From NCBI RefSeq assembly GCF_002251945.1, contig NZ_NDHW01000175.1:1-33368 (forward strand): DNA of 33,368 nt. Direction: 5' to 3'. Within the stretch, counting starts at the first letter, position 1; each line of letters opens with the position of its first letter. Positions 8,549-16,263 of this stretch are shown piece after piece. The DNA comes from Pseudanabaena sp. SR411. Lineage in GTDB: Bacteria > Cyanobacteriota > Cyanobacteriia > Pseudanabaenales > Pseudanabaenaceae. The notes beneath the pieces were generated by a model. That model made no database searches, was not told where the DNA came from, and saw only the letters and a program-made list of their open reading frames with translations. Position numbers and translations under genes: made by a program.

Positions 8549-10135
8549 ATGACTTCAGATGTCAAAACCTTAGCAGCGATCGATGTTGGCACAAATTCCA
8601 TTCATATGGTAATTGTGCAAATTCAGACTTCGATCCCTAGTTTTAGCGTAATTGAGTCAGAAAAGGCGACGGTGAGATTAGGAGAGCGTTGCGCGCAAAC
8701 AGGAAATTTGACTGAAGATGCGATGAAGCGATCGCTAGAAGCTCTAAAACGGTGTCAAGAGATCTGTCGTACCTTTAGGGTTGAAGAAATCGTGGCTGTG
8801 GCGACGAGTGCGACAAGAGAGGCTCCTAATGGTCATGATTTTATCCGTCGCATTTATGAAGAAATAGGCTTACATGTTGAAGTGATCTCAGGACAAGAGG
8901 AAGCCAGACGCATCTATTTAGGTGTCATTTCGGCGATGGAACTTAAGGATGAGCCACATCTTTTGATTGATATTGGAGGTGGTTCTACGGAGATGATCCT
9001 AGGAGATGGTCGTGATCCGATGCATCTTAGTAGCACTAAGATTGGCGCAGTTAGGTTAACGGATTTGTTTGTCAAAACTGATCCGATTTCCCAAACGGAA
9101 TACGATCGCCTATTGGGTTACATTCTTGGTTCGATTGAGCGTCCCACCGACGATTTGAAATTGTTGCTTAAGGATAAACTTGAGGGCAAGACGTTAAAGG
9201 CGATCGGTACATCTGGCACAATTGAGACGCTGATATCTCTACATGCCAAGGAAAAGCTAGGGCTAGTTCCTAATCCTCTGCAAGGTTATGAACTTCCCTT
9301 TGCTGATTTAGAAAATATTGTCTGGCGGTTACGCCGAGCGAATTTAGAAGAACGCACAGTCATGGTTCGGCAAAAGAGAGCCGAGATTATCTTAGCGGGA
9401 GCCGTAGTTCTCTTGGAAACCATGCGCCTCTTGGGAGTTCCCAAAATCATGCTCTGTCAGCGAGCCTTGCGTGAGGGCTTGGTGGTTGATTGGATGATCC
9501 GTCATGGTTATATCGAGGATGGGTGGCGCTATCAAAGCACAGTTCGCGATCGCAGTATTCTCAAACTTGCTGATAAATATGGCATTGATACGAAATACGC
9601 CAAACATGTTGCGGAACATGCGCTGAGTCTATTCGATCAAACAAAGGGGATTTTCCATGAGTGGGGTGATGATGAGCGACATCTGCTCTGGGCGGCGGCG
9701 ATGCTGCATAACGCAGGGCATCACGTCAGTCACGATGCTCACCATAAGCATTCCTATTATTTGATTCGCAATGGTGAGTTATTGGGGTATACCGAGTCCG
9801 AGATTGAAGCGATCGCCAATCTTGCTCGTTATCACCGTAAGAGTGAACCCAAGAAAAAACATGACAATTTCCAGCGTTTAGATAATGAGCATCTGAAGTT
9901 GTTTGTGCGTCAAGCGAGTACATTTTTGCGTTTGGCGACAGCCCTTGATCGTCGTCAAATTGGCGCGATCGCCGCAATTCGGGTAGTTTGTAATCCGCGT
10001 ACTCGTGCTTGTTCGTTGCAACTTACTCCTAGGCAACCTCATGATCCCTGCACCCTAGAGCTTTGGAGTCTTGATTATAAGAAACAACCCTTTGAGTCTC
10101 AGTTTAACGTTACGCTGTCAGTGTCCTTAGAGTAG
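8549..10135 (+). CDS. ppx: Exopolyphosphatase, Ppx/GppA family
   Basis: 528 aa. The N-terminal actin/hexokinase-like ATPase fold shows the phosphate-1 loop 'AAIDVGTNSIHMVI' (about 8-21), 'ATSATREAPNG', 'ISGQEEARRIYLG' and the phosphate-2 loop 'LLIDIGGGSTEMIL'. The C-terminal third is an HD-like all-helical domain ('LWAAAMLHNAGHHVSHDAHHKHSYY'-type region). The enzyme removes terminal phosphate from inorganic polyphosphate; GppA activity on pppGpp is an alternative within the family. ATG start at 8549, preceded by 'CGCGGAAACAGCCC'. Length fits cyanobacterial Ppx. It is followed by a hairpin and then the antiporter gene 49 bp later on the same strand. A phosphate permease lies in the same window but 19 kb away. 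Confidence 0.92.
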   Translation: MTSDVKTLAAIDVGTNSIHMVIVQIQTSIPSFSVIESEKATVRLGERCAQTGNLTEDAMKRSLEALKRCQEICRTFRVEEIVAVATSATREAPNGHDFIRRIYEEIGLHVEVISGQEEARRIYLGVISAMELKDEPHLLIDIGGGSTEMILGDGRDPMHLSSTKIGAVRLTDLFVKTDPISQTEYDRLLGYILGSIERPTDDLKLLLKDKLEGKTLKAIGTSGTIETLISLHAKEKLGLVPNPLQGYELPFADLENIVWRLRRANLEERTVMVRQKRAEIILAGAVVLLETMRLLGVPKIMLCQRALREGLVVDWMIRHGYIEDGWRYQSTVRDRSILKLADKYGIDTKYAKHVAEHALSLFDQTKGIFHEWGDDERHLLWAAAMLHNAGHHVSHDAHHKHSYYLIRNGELLGYTESEIEAIANLARYHRKSEPKKKHDNFQRLDNEHLKLFVRQASTFLRLATALDRRQIGAIAAIRVVCNPRTRACSLQLTPRQPHDPCTLELWSLDYKKQPFESQFNVTLSVSLE

Positions 10136-10169
10136 AGAGGGTTGGCATTAAGCGCCAACCCTCTCTACT
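10131..10169 (+). terminator. Hairpin over the ppx stop codon
   Basis: AGTAGAGAGGGTTGGC (10131-10146) pairs perfectly with 10154-10169; the left arm contains the TAG stop (10133-10135). No clear T-run follows, so it may terminate, attenuate or protect the transcript ahead of the antiporter gene. Confidence 0.5.
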
Positions 10170-10184
10170 GATGAGATTTATGTT

Positions 10185-12167
10185 ATGGAAGGCTCTCTCT
10201 CTTTAATCATTATTATTGCGATCGCCGCAGGTATTTTTGCCCGTGTCATAGCGAATTTCTTTCGTGTGCCGAGCATTGTGTTTCTGCTGATTTTTGGTGT
10301 TGCGCTGGGGGGGAATGGCTTAAATTTGGTGCAGCCGCGCTTATTGGGGGATGGTTTAGAGGCGATCGTTTCGATTTCTGTAGCTCTGATTTTGTTTGAT
10401 GGTGGACTGAATCTGCAACTAAAGGAACTGGGTAAGGTTTCGGCTAGTTTACGCAATTTAATTACAATTGGAACTTTGATTACTCTAATTGGTGGTGGCA
10501 TTGCCGCCTATTGGCTAAGTGAGTTTCCTTGGACGATCGCCTTTTTATATGCGGCTTTAGTAGTAGTCACTGGCCCAACGGTCGTTAATCCAATCGTGGA
10601 AGAAGTGGGACTCGATCGCCGCCTTGCCACGATTCTCGAAGGGGAAGGAGTGCTAATTGATGCGATCGGTTCGGTGCTAGCCGTGGTTGTCCTTGATGTC
10701 GCTTTGAATCCGACTTCTGGTGCTTTTGCTGTGGTCAGTGACTTGGGATTGCGGTTAGGGGTTGGCGGTGTGCTAGGGGCGATCGCAGGTTGGCTCTTGG
10801 GCAAATTTTTGCAACGCGCTGTATTTCTAGCCGAAGATACGAAAAGTGCGGTGGTCGTAGCGGCAGTTTTAGGGCTATTCGGGATTGCTCAAGAAATCCA
10901 AAGTGAATCGGGACTAACGGCGGTTGTGCTAATGGGCATCGTTTTACGAGCTTCTGAAATCCCCAATAGTCGAGCCTTGCTAAAGTTCAAAAGCCAACTA
11001 GTGGCTCTGATGGTTTCCGTTCTATTTATTTTACTTTCGGCAAATCTTTCCATTCCCAGTATCTTTGCCCTTGGTTGGGGCGGTGTGCAGACAGTTCTGT
11101 TCCTGATGTTTGTTGTCCGTCCGATCAATGTGATTGTCAGCACATGGAATAGCAGTTTCACTTGGCGACAAAAAGCTTTTCTGTCATGGTGTGCGCCGAG
11201 AGGAATTGTCGCAGCTTCCGTTGCTTCGCTCTTTTCGATTTTATTAACCGAGCGGGGAGTCAACGGTGGAGAATCAATTAAGGCACTGGTTTTCCTGACG
11301 ATCTCCATGACTGTATTTTTACAAGGGCTGTCCGCGAAATTTGTAGCGAAACTCTTAGGACTAAATCAAGGTGATATCTCAGGCTTAGTGATCATTGGTA
11401 GTAATCCGATCGGCATCTTGGTAGCGCGGCTATTTCAAGCGAATGGACAGCGTGTGGCAATCATTGATACTAGTGCGGAACTTTGCAAGCAAGCTGCGGA
11501 ATATGATATTCCTGCGTTTGTGAGTAACGGATTAGATGCGAAGTCTTTAGCTGAGGCAGGACTTGACTCGGTAGGAACCTTTGTGGCTCTGACGGTGAAT
11601 ACAGATGTGAATATTGTGATTGCTCAGCTTGCTGTCAAAGAGTTCAAACCGCCCAGAGTATTTGCGGTTTATATCAAAGAAGCCGAGAGCGATCGCAATA
11701 GCGAACCTGAAGTCCAGCAAGCTTTTAGTGCTCGTGTTCCGATTAAAACTTGGAATCAATATATTTTGCAACGGGAAGTGAGAGTAGGCGAATTTTTGCT
11801 TACCGAAGAAGAACTGCAAGCGCAGTTAAATCGTTTTAATACGATGTTTAATGCAGGAATATTACTGCCATTACTGTTTGAGCGCAAAGGTCAATTACAA
11901 ATTGTATCCGCTGATATGACATGGGAAAAAGGCGATCGCATTTTATATTTGTTATATACCCCCAAAGCTCTACCTCCTGCTCAATCCGAAGTTTTACCTC
12001 CGAATACTCTAGACATCACGCCAATGGTTCTTTCAGATCTTGACATTGCCCAAAAGACTAGTGATTCTAATGGGGTTGGTTCACGCAGTAAAAATGATGA
12101 TGTTGTTTCTAGTCCAGATTATTTCTTGAAGATGGCAAAGGATATTTTAAATAGGCGATCGCCTTAA
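10185..12167 (+). CDS. Na+/H+ antiporter (CPA1-like) with C-terminal TrkA-N/RCK domain
   Basis: 660 aa. Hydrophobic segments fill about residues 3-395, with signature stretches 'FDGGLNL' (71-77), 'VVVTGPTVVNPI' (126-137) and 'EGEGVLIDAIG' (152-162), whose D159 is the likely ion-site carboxylate. From about 400 there is a Rossmann-type TrkA-N domain, beginning 'GLVIIGSNPIG' (a variant of GxGxxG), followed by a TrkA-C-like region to about 600 and an unstructured tail. It exchanges Na+ or K+ for protons across the plasma or thylakoid membrane, with the cytosolic tail sensing a nucleotide. Ion specificity cannot be read from sequence. ATG start at 10185, just after the ppx hairpin. Confidence 0.88.
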   Translation: MEGSLSLIIIIAIAAGIFARVIANFFRVPSIVFLLIFGVALGGNGLNLVQPRLLGDGLEAIVSISVALILFDGGLNLQLKELGKVSASLRNLITIGTLITLIGGGIAAYWLSEFPWTIAFLYAALVVVTGPTVVNPIVEEVGLDRRLATILEGEGVLIDAIGSVLAVVVLDVALNPTSGAFAVVSDLGLRLGVGGVLGAIAGWLLGKFLQRAVFLAEDTKSAVVVAAVLGLFGIAQEIQSESGLTAVVLMGIVLRASEIPNSRALLKFKSQLVALMVSVLFILLSANLSIPSIFALGWGGVQTVLFLMFVVRPINVIVSTWNSSFTWRQKAFLSWCAPRGIVAASVASLFSILLTERGVNGGESIKALVFLTISMTVFLQGLSAKFVAKLLGLNQGDISGLVIIGSNPIGILVARLFQANGQRVAIIDTSAELCKQAAEYDIPAFVSNGLDAKSLAEAGLDSVGTFVALTVNTDVNIVIAQLAVKEFKPPRVFAVYIKEAESDRNSEPEVQQAFSARVPIKTWNQYILQREVRVGEFLLTEEELQAQLNRFNTMFNAGILLPLLFERKGQLQIVSADMTWEKGDRILYLLYTPKALPPAQSEVLPPNTLDITPMVLSDLDIAQKTSDSNGVGSRSKNDDVVSSPDYFLKMAKDILNRRSP

Positions 12168-12231
12168 ATGTAAAGCAATTGATGGTCAATTTTATTGGTT
12201 GTTAAAGCACTGGGAAGTTGTCTTTATATTC

Positions 12232-12436
12232 TTACAATTCATTAGATCGTTGTAGCATCTTCAAAAGTTTTGTGTGGTTTTGCCAGATTGTCACTCTGCT
12301 ATTTTGATAAACTTGTGCAATGAAAGGAGAATGATTCCCTTTGATTAAACGCTCAATGCTTTCTAGAGACTGAATAAAAGTTTGTGCTATTTCTGCACCA
12401 CTGGCATCGTTGATCGCTAAAATAAAAACTCTGGCT
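12232..12436 (-). pseudogene. C-terminal remnant of a PIN-like (VapC45-type) toxin gene
   Basis: The minus strand is open from the IS edge to a TAA at 12232-12234. It reads 'RVFILAINDASGAEIAQTF' and then 'HSPFIAQVYQNSRVTIW'. This resembles the C-terminal part of VapC45-like PIN proteins ('VFVLVSKNLTGAEMAE...PPFIAKVYRDG' as I remember the family). The insertion sequence cuts it off. A short preceding piece ('TPSEQIVIASS') lies on the far side, at 13757-13792, one base short of sharing the frame. The N-terminal half is missing. The gene is dead; the family assignment is from memory. Confidence 0.55.
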
Positions 12437-12438
12437 TA

Positions 12439-13755
12439 AGGGTAAGCAAAGAAAAGATTGATCCTACCAACTAGTCGAAATTAACTGGAATACTGACAAA
12501 CCACTTTTTCAGATCGGGAAAGCGCTCAAGTTGTTCTTCCACTTTTTCCATAGCTGCTTTGGTGAGCTTTACGCCAGTATGATAAATCTTCTCGACTAAA
12601 TTTACAACAGGGTGTTTCCCTCTGATAGTGAGCGTCTTGGCAAATTTCAACACAGTTTCTAGTGAGTCAAGTAAACTACCATTCCAATGTTTTTCTAGCC
12701 ACGCAAAGGTGCGTTCGACTGGATTATATTTGCTGTGATAGGGGGGATAGTAGGCTAATTGAACATGCAGTTTTGACTGGTGAGCAAAGTCTAATATGCG
12801 ACTCATGAATTGTGTACGCCTAGAATTATTTTCTGGTCCATTGTCTTGATTTATGACTAACTTGCGGATATGTCTAAACCTTGCTGTCTGGTTCTGCCAC
12901 CATTGTTCAATTAGGTCAACGATACAATCTGCTGTTAATTTGGAGGAAATAAAGAATAACCATAATTCATCCAACTCAGGTACATATATGCCATAAGGTG
13001 TTAGTGTCATGACCGCTTCAAAGTCATGGTCTAAAGCCTTTGTTGGCACACGGGGTTTACCGCCTCTGTCAAATTCTCCAATTTTCACGGCAACCTTGGC
13101 ATCAATAGAAATTCTTAATGTGTGTGGATCTTCATCAGCCTCTTTGTTGATCTTTTCAATCTCTTGGAAAATTGCGTCTGTTTCGGGAATACGCTTTTGT
13201 GGTTTCGTCTTCGCAACTCGCTTTAGGCTGTAACCCATGTCATTTAATCGATGGCGAATCGTTTCACAACTGGGTAATGCCTCATCTTCGTAACCTTTAG
13301 TCAGAATTAGTTGACGGCGCACTTCAGCAGCACTGATTCTTGTATACAGCCGCGTACTTTGAAAACTCGGATCACTCTGGCTTTGTGGCTCTACAATCGC
13401 TTTTATATCTGCCATTAAATTGGGTAGTTTGACCTCCACTTTTTTCCGTCCACTTCGCCAATAACCATCCTCAATCACTTCACCGCTATTTAATTCTTTC
13501 GTTCCCTTTCTCACAGTTCGTCGATTCCAACCTAGTTCTCGTTCCGCAAGTGTTTGTCCTCCTATGCCCAGACTTTTTACCACCTCAGCCATAAACTGTC
13601 TGCGGTCAGTTCCCTTCAGCTTTTTAGCAGTTTTTATGTATAAAGCTTTAAGATGCTCTGGCAGTTTTAGGTCGTTGGCTGGCAACATGGCGACTATATT
13701 CGATATTTAATGATTACCTTATTATTGCAGGATCAATCATTATTTTGCTTTCCCT
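12439..13755 (-). mobile_element. Complete DDE insertion sequence (ISAzo13/IS630-like), 1317 bp
   Basis: The left end, AGGGTAAGCAAAGAAAAGAT (12439 onward), and the reverse complement of the right end, AGGGAAAGCAAAATAATGAT (from 13755), form imperfect terminal inverted repeats that continue through TGATCCT: 23 of the first 27 positions match. Both ends are flanked by TA (12437-12438 and 13756-13757), consistent with a TA target duplication; TAA would fit equally well. The element holds one intact transposase gene. It sits inside remnants of a toxin-antitoxin locus. Confidence 0.82.
12471..13688 (-). CDS. ISAzo13-like family transposase
   Basis: 405 aa, uninterrupted. N-terminal helix-turn-helix-like region (about 35-65, 'LAERELGWNRRTVRKG'), then 'CETIRHRLNDMGYSLKR', then a DDE catalytic core with likely residues D196 ('ISIDAK'), D282 ('INQDNGPEN') and E325 ('YNPVERTFAWLEK'). 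It catalyses cut-and-paste movement of its own element. The family call rests on resemblance to the Rhodopirellula/ISAzo13 DDE group; IS630 is the nearest alternative. ATG start at 13688. The terminal repeats are present on both sides and no frameshift is visible, so the element may be active or recently acquired. Confidence 0.88.
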   Translation of the reverse strand: MLPANDLKLPEHLKALYIKTAKKLKGTDRRQFMAEVVKSLGIGGQTLAERELGWNRRTVRKGTKELNSGEVIEDGYWRSGRKKVEVKLPNLMADIKAIVEPQSQSDPSFQSTRLYTRISAAEVRRQLILTKGYEDEALPSCETIRHRLNDMGYSLKRVAKTKPQKRIPETDAIFQEIEKINKEADEDPHTLRISIDAKVAVKIGEFDRGGKPRVPTKALDHDFEAVMTLTPYGIYVPELDELWLFFISSKLTADCIVDLIEQWWQNQTARFRHIRKLVINQDNGPENNSRRTQFMSRILDFAHQSKLHVQLAYYPPYHSKYNPVERTFAWLEKHWNGSLLDSLETVLKFAKTLTIRGKHPVVNLVEKIYHTGVKLTKAAMEKVEEQLERFPDLKKWFVSIPVNFD

Positions 13756-13814
13756 TAGAACTGGCAATCACTATTTGTTCGGAAGGTGTACGTCCCAGAT
13801 TTTATTTTTCTTAT

Positions 13815-13922
13815 TTACGTGCTTTGAGGAGGGATTTCGTAGCGGATTGCTTCTTCGATTTGGAGTCTTGTACAGCCATAGTCTTCAGCAAGCAAATCGA
13901 TAGAATCTCCGAGGTAAAGAAT
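13815..13922 (-). pseudogene. C-terminal remnant of a DUF433-type antitoxin
   Basis: The minus strand reads 'YLGDSIDLLAEDYGCTRLQI' and then 'EEAIRYEIPPQST' with a TAA at 13815-13817. This matches the C-terminal helix-turn-helix of DUF433 antitoxin-like proteins ('GDSIDELAEDYGC...IEEAIRCE' as I remember them). These usually sit directly upstream of VapC45-like PIN toxins, which fits the PIN remnant beyond the insertion sequence. The N-terminal part of the gene is not recognisable upstream. Confidence 0.5.
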
Positions 13923-13967
13923 CAGGTAAGAAATTGACAAAAGAGTCAAAGTGGTTAAAGTAAAGGG

Positions 13968-14141
13968 ATGAAAGAGCCACCGCAATATGAACGAGAAGCA
14001 CTAGAAAATATGCAAGTAGGAGAACTGGTAGAAGTAATTGTGCGCCAACAAGAATGGGGGCAGCAAATATGCTAAGAAATAGAGAGACTAAAAGCAGTCA
14101 ACAACGTGAGTAGCAAAGACTCATCAAAACATTGCGAATAA
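13968..14141 (+). pseudogene. N-terminal stub of an IS66-like transposase
   Basis: From ATG 13968 the frame reads 'MKEPPQYEREALENMQVGEL' and 'VEVIVRQQEWGQQIC', stops at TAA 14073-14075, then continues in frame as 'EIERLKAVNNVSSKDSSK' to TAA 14139. The coiled-coil 'EALE...ELVEVI..QQ...EIERLK...SSKDSSK' pattern is that of cyanobacterial IS66-type transposase N-termini. It carries an internal stop and has lost its catalytic part. Confidence 0.5.
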
Positions 14142-14444
14142 CCCCTTAGTATGGGAAGTAGATAGTTTAAATCCTAATTAGGAACAACGCTATAGATGCA
14201 ACGTAGATGTCTAGCTGATGTTACTTGGAACTTAGATGATCAATCTCTTTGGAGCGACAAGAGAACCACTACGGGATAGCGACCACCTAAAAATCCAGAT
14301 TTTGTAGGGGTTGCGCCCCCGTGCCAGCACTGAAATTTTGCTATAGCTCATATCGCTACAAAATGAAAAAGTTTAAATTGGTTTCTACGCCTTGAAGCGT
14401 GATATTTTAGCTTGAGATGCTTACATACTCAGTCCTTAGAAACC
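14142..14444. other. Non-coding gap with decayed sequence
   Basis: No frame of interest on either strand. A short 'GTAGGGGTTGCGCCCCCGTG' near 14307-14326 is a relic of the palindrome type seen upstream of ppx. The promoter of the ABC gene is presumably here, but I cannot place it. Confidence 0.5.
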
Positions 14445-16184
14445 ATGCTGCTTGAAGTCGAAAACTTGACTATTCGTTATGGCGATGCAGAACCTGCGGT
14501 CGATCGCGTTACTTTCCACTTACAAGCAGGTGAAGCACTAGGGTTAATCGGCGAAAGCGGCTGTGGTAAATCGACGATAGGGCGATCGCTAATTAAGCTA
14601 TTACCTCAATATGCCAGCACTGAAGGGACGATCTGTGTCGATGGTGAAGCGATCGCTGAGAAAAAAGATGGCACATGGCGCGGCGAAAAAGTCGGCTTAA
14701 TATTTCAAGATCCGATGACAAGGCTCGATCCATTGATGAGCATAGAGGCACATGGTTTAGAGGTATTAGCGTCCCATTATCCTAAGTTGTCAGCCCAATC
14801 CGCGAAACAACGCCTCAATGATGCACTCAAAGCCGTTCGGATAGATCCATCACGAGCTAGGCAATATCCCCATGAATTTAGCGGTGGGATGCGTCAGAGA
14901 GTAGCGATCGCCCTTTCGTTGCTGTTAAATCCTGTTTTATTAATTGCCGATGAACCAACCACCAGTCTTGATGTCACTGTTGCTACCGATATTCTCAAAG
15001 AACTAACTGAACTTCGCAAAAGCCGTTCTATGGGTTTACTATTGGTCACCCACGATCTCGGTATGGTTGCCGAATATTGCGATCGTATTGCCGTGATGTA
15101 TAACGGGGTAATTGTGGAGACAGGATCGGTTGAAGAAATTTTCCGTTCTCCCCAACATCCCTATACACAAAGCTTACTGGCTTCGGTTTTGCATTTTCAT
15201 CCTGAAGTATTATCTTCTAGTTTAGATATTCAGGAAGTTCCTGAAGTCCAAGATCAAGATATTCCTGAAGCTATTCCAGAAAACATTTCAGAAAATGTTC
15301 TAGAAGAGAGGCAAGATCAGGAAGAAGTTAAAGTAATTGAAAAAATTCAGCTCTCTCCCAAATCGTCACCCAGAGTAATTCTCTATGTCAACCATCTGAA
15401 AAAGCATTATTTGACAGGCGGAAACTTACTAACAAGATTAGTTGATCCTTCGATTGGTTTAGTTAAAGCCGTTGATGGCATTGACTTGGAAATACTCTCA
15501 GGGGAAACCTTTGGTATCATTGGCGAAAGTGGCTCTGGCAAAAGTACAACTGGACGCGCAATCCTGCAATTAATCAAGCCTGATCGCGGTTCAGTAAGGT
15601 TTAATAGCGTCGAACTAACTAGGCTCAAAGGTGAACAACTGCGCCAAATGCGATCGCAGATGCAGATGATTTTCCAAGATCCGCGTGCTTGTTTTAGTCC
15701 TTATATGAGCGTATTTCGTAGCGTTGCCGATCCTTTACTAATTCATAAACTTGCCCCCGATCTCGAATCAGCCCGCGAAAGAGTCTATGCAATCCTCGAA
15801 AAAGTAGGACTGAATTCCCAACTAGCTGAACGCTATCCTTCGGATTTGTCGGGTGGTCAATTGCAGAGAGTCGCGATCGCCCGTGCGTTGATTACTAACC
15901 CTAAATTAGTAATCTGTGATGAGCCTGTGAGTATGCTCGATGCTTCGATTCAGAGCCAAGTTTTACGGTTAATGCGCGATCTCAAGCAAGAATTTAAGCT
16001 TACCTATATTTTCATTACCCATGATCTCGCTGTGGCCCAATTTTTCTGCGATCGCATTGCCGTGATGCGTAGCGGTAAGATTGTAGAGCAGGGCAGTACC
16101 GCAGAAGTGTTGACCAATCCTCAGCACGAATATACCAAGGCTTTGATTGCTTCAATTCCACGTATTCCTTACATCAATAGCTAA
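14445..16184 (+). CDS. Dipeptide/oligopeptide-type ABC transporter ATPase, two fused NBDs
   Basis: 579 aa from ATG 14445. A TTG at 14412 adds 11 residues unlike the family start; 'MLLEVENLTIRYG' is the usual beginning. NBD1: Walker A 'GESGCGKST' (36-44), signature 'FSGGMRQR' (145-152), Walker B 'LLIADEP' (165-171). An acidic linker of about 45 residues rich in repeated 'EVPE', 'DIPEAIPEN' units follows (260-305). NBD2: Walker A 'GESGSGKST' (360-368), 'LSGGQLQRVAIARA', 'LVICDEP'. Both sites look catalytically complete. It is the energising subunit of a peptide or nickel-type importer (YejF/DppDF arrangement). No permease or binding-protein gene lies nearby, so the partners must be elsewhere and the substrate is unknown. 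Confidence 0.9.
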   Translation: MLLEVENLTIRYGDAEPAVDRVTFHLQAGEALGLIGESGCGKSTIGRSLIKLLPQYASTEGTICVDGEAIAEKKDGTWRGEKVGLIFQDPMTRLDPLMSIEAHGLEVLASHYPKLSAQSAKQRLNDALKAVRIDPSRARQYPHEFSGGMRQRVAIALSLLLNPVLLIADEPTTSLDVTVATDILKELTELRKSRSMGLLLVTHDLGMVAEYCDRIAVMYNGVIVETGSVEEIFRSPQHPYTQSLLASVLHFHPEVLSSSLDIQEVPEVQDQDIPEAIPENISENVLEERQDQEEVKVIEKIQLSPKSSPRVILYVNHLKKHYLTGGNLLTRLVDPSIGLVKAVDGIDLEILSGETFGIIGESGSGKSTTGRAILQLIKPDRGSVRFNSVELTRLKGEQLRQMRSQMQMIFQDPRACFSPYMSVFRSVADPLLIHKLAPDLESARERVYAILEKVGLNSQLAERYPSDLSGGQLQRVAIARALITNPKLVICDEPVSMLDASIQSQVLRLMRDLKQEFKLTYIFITHDLAVAQFFCDRIAVMRSGKIVEQGSTAEVLTNPQHEYTKALIASIPRIPYINS

Positions 16185-16188
16185 ACCC

Positions 16189-16235
16189 AAAAGATTTTTA
16201 AAAGACTTGCATGGCAATGCTTTTAAAAATCTTTT
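16189..16235 (+). terminator. Terminator-like hairpin after the ABC gene
   Basis: AAAAGATTTTTAAAAG (16189-16204) and its exact complement (16220-16235) flank a 15-base loop, five bases after the stop of the ABC gene. It is AT-rich. It separates the two genes and supports the downstream start at 16264 over 16147. Confidence 0.6.
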
Positions 16236-16263
16236 AAACACTACTTCTTTGAAAGCTGCGACA

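Noticed and set aside
10889-11308. 139-aa minus-strand frame (and 10178-10501, 10508-10804)
   Set aside because: Antisense shadows of the antiporter gene with unnatural Ser/Thr/Arg-rich composition.
13710-13937. 75-aa plus-strand frame after the insertion sequence
   Set aside because: It runs antisense through the IS end and the DUF433/PIN remnants; its translation has no family features.
14412-14444. TTG-initiated extension of the ABC ATPase
   Set aside because: The family normally begins 'MLLEVENLTI'; the 11 extra residues have no support.
16147-16263. Upstream ATG extension of the PLP decarboxylase
   Set aside because: It overlaps the ABC gene and translates through a perfect hairpin; the 39 extra residues resemble nothing in the family.
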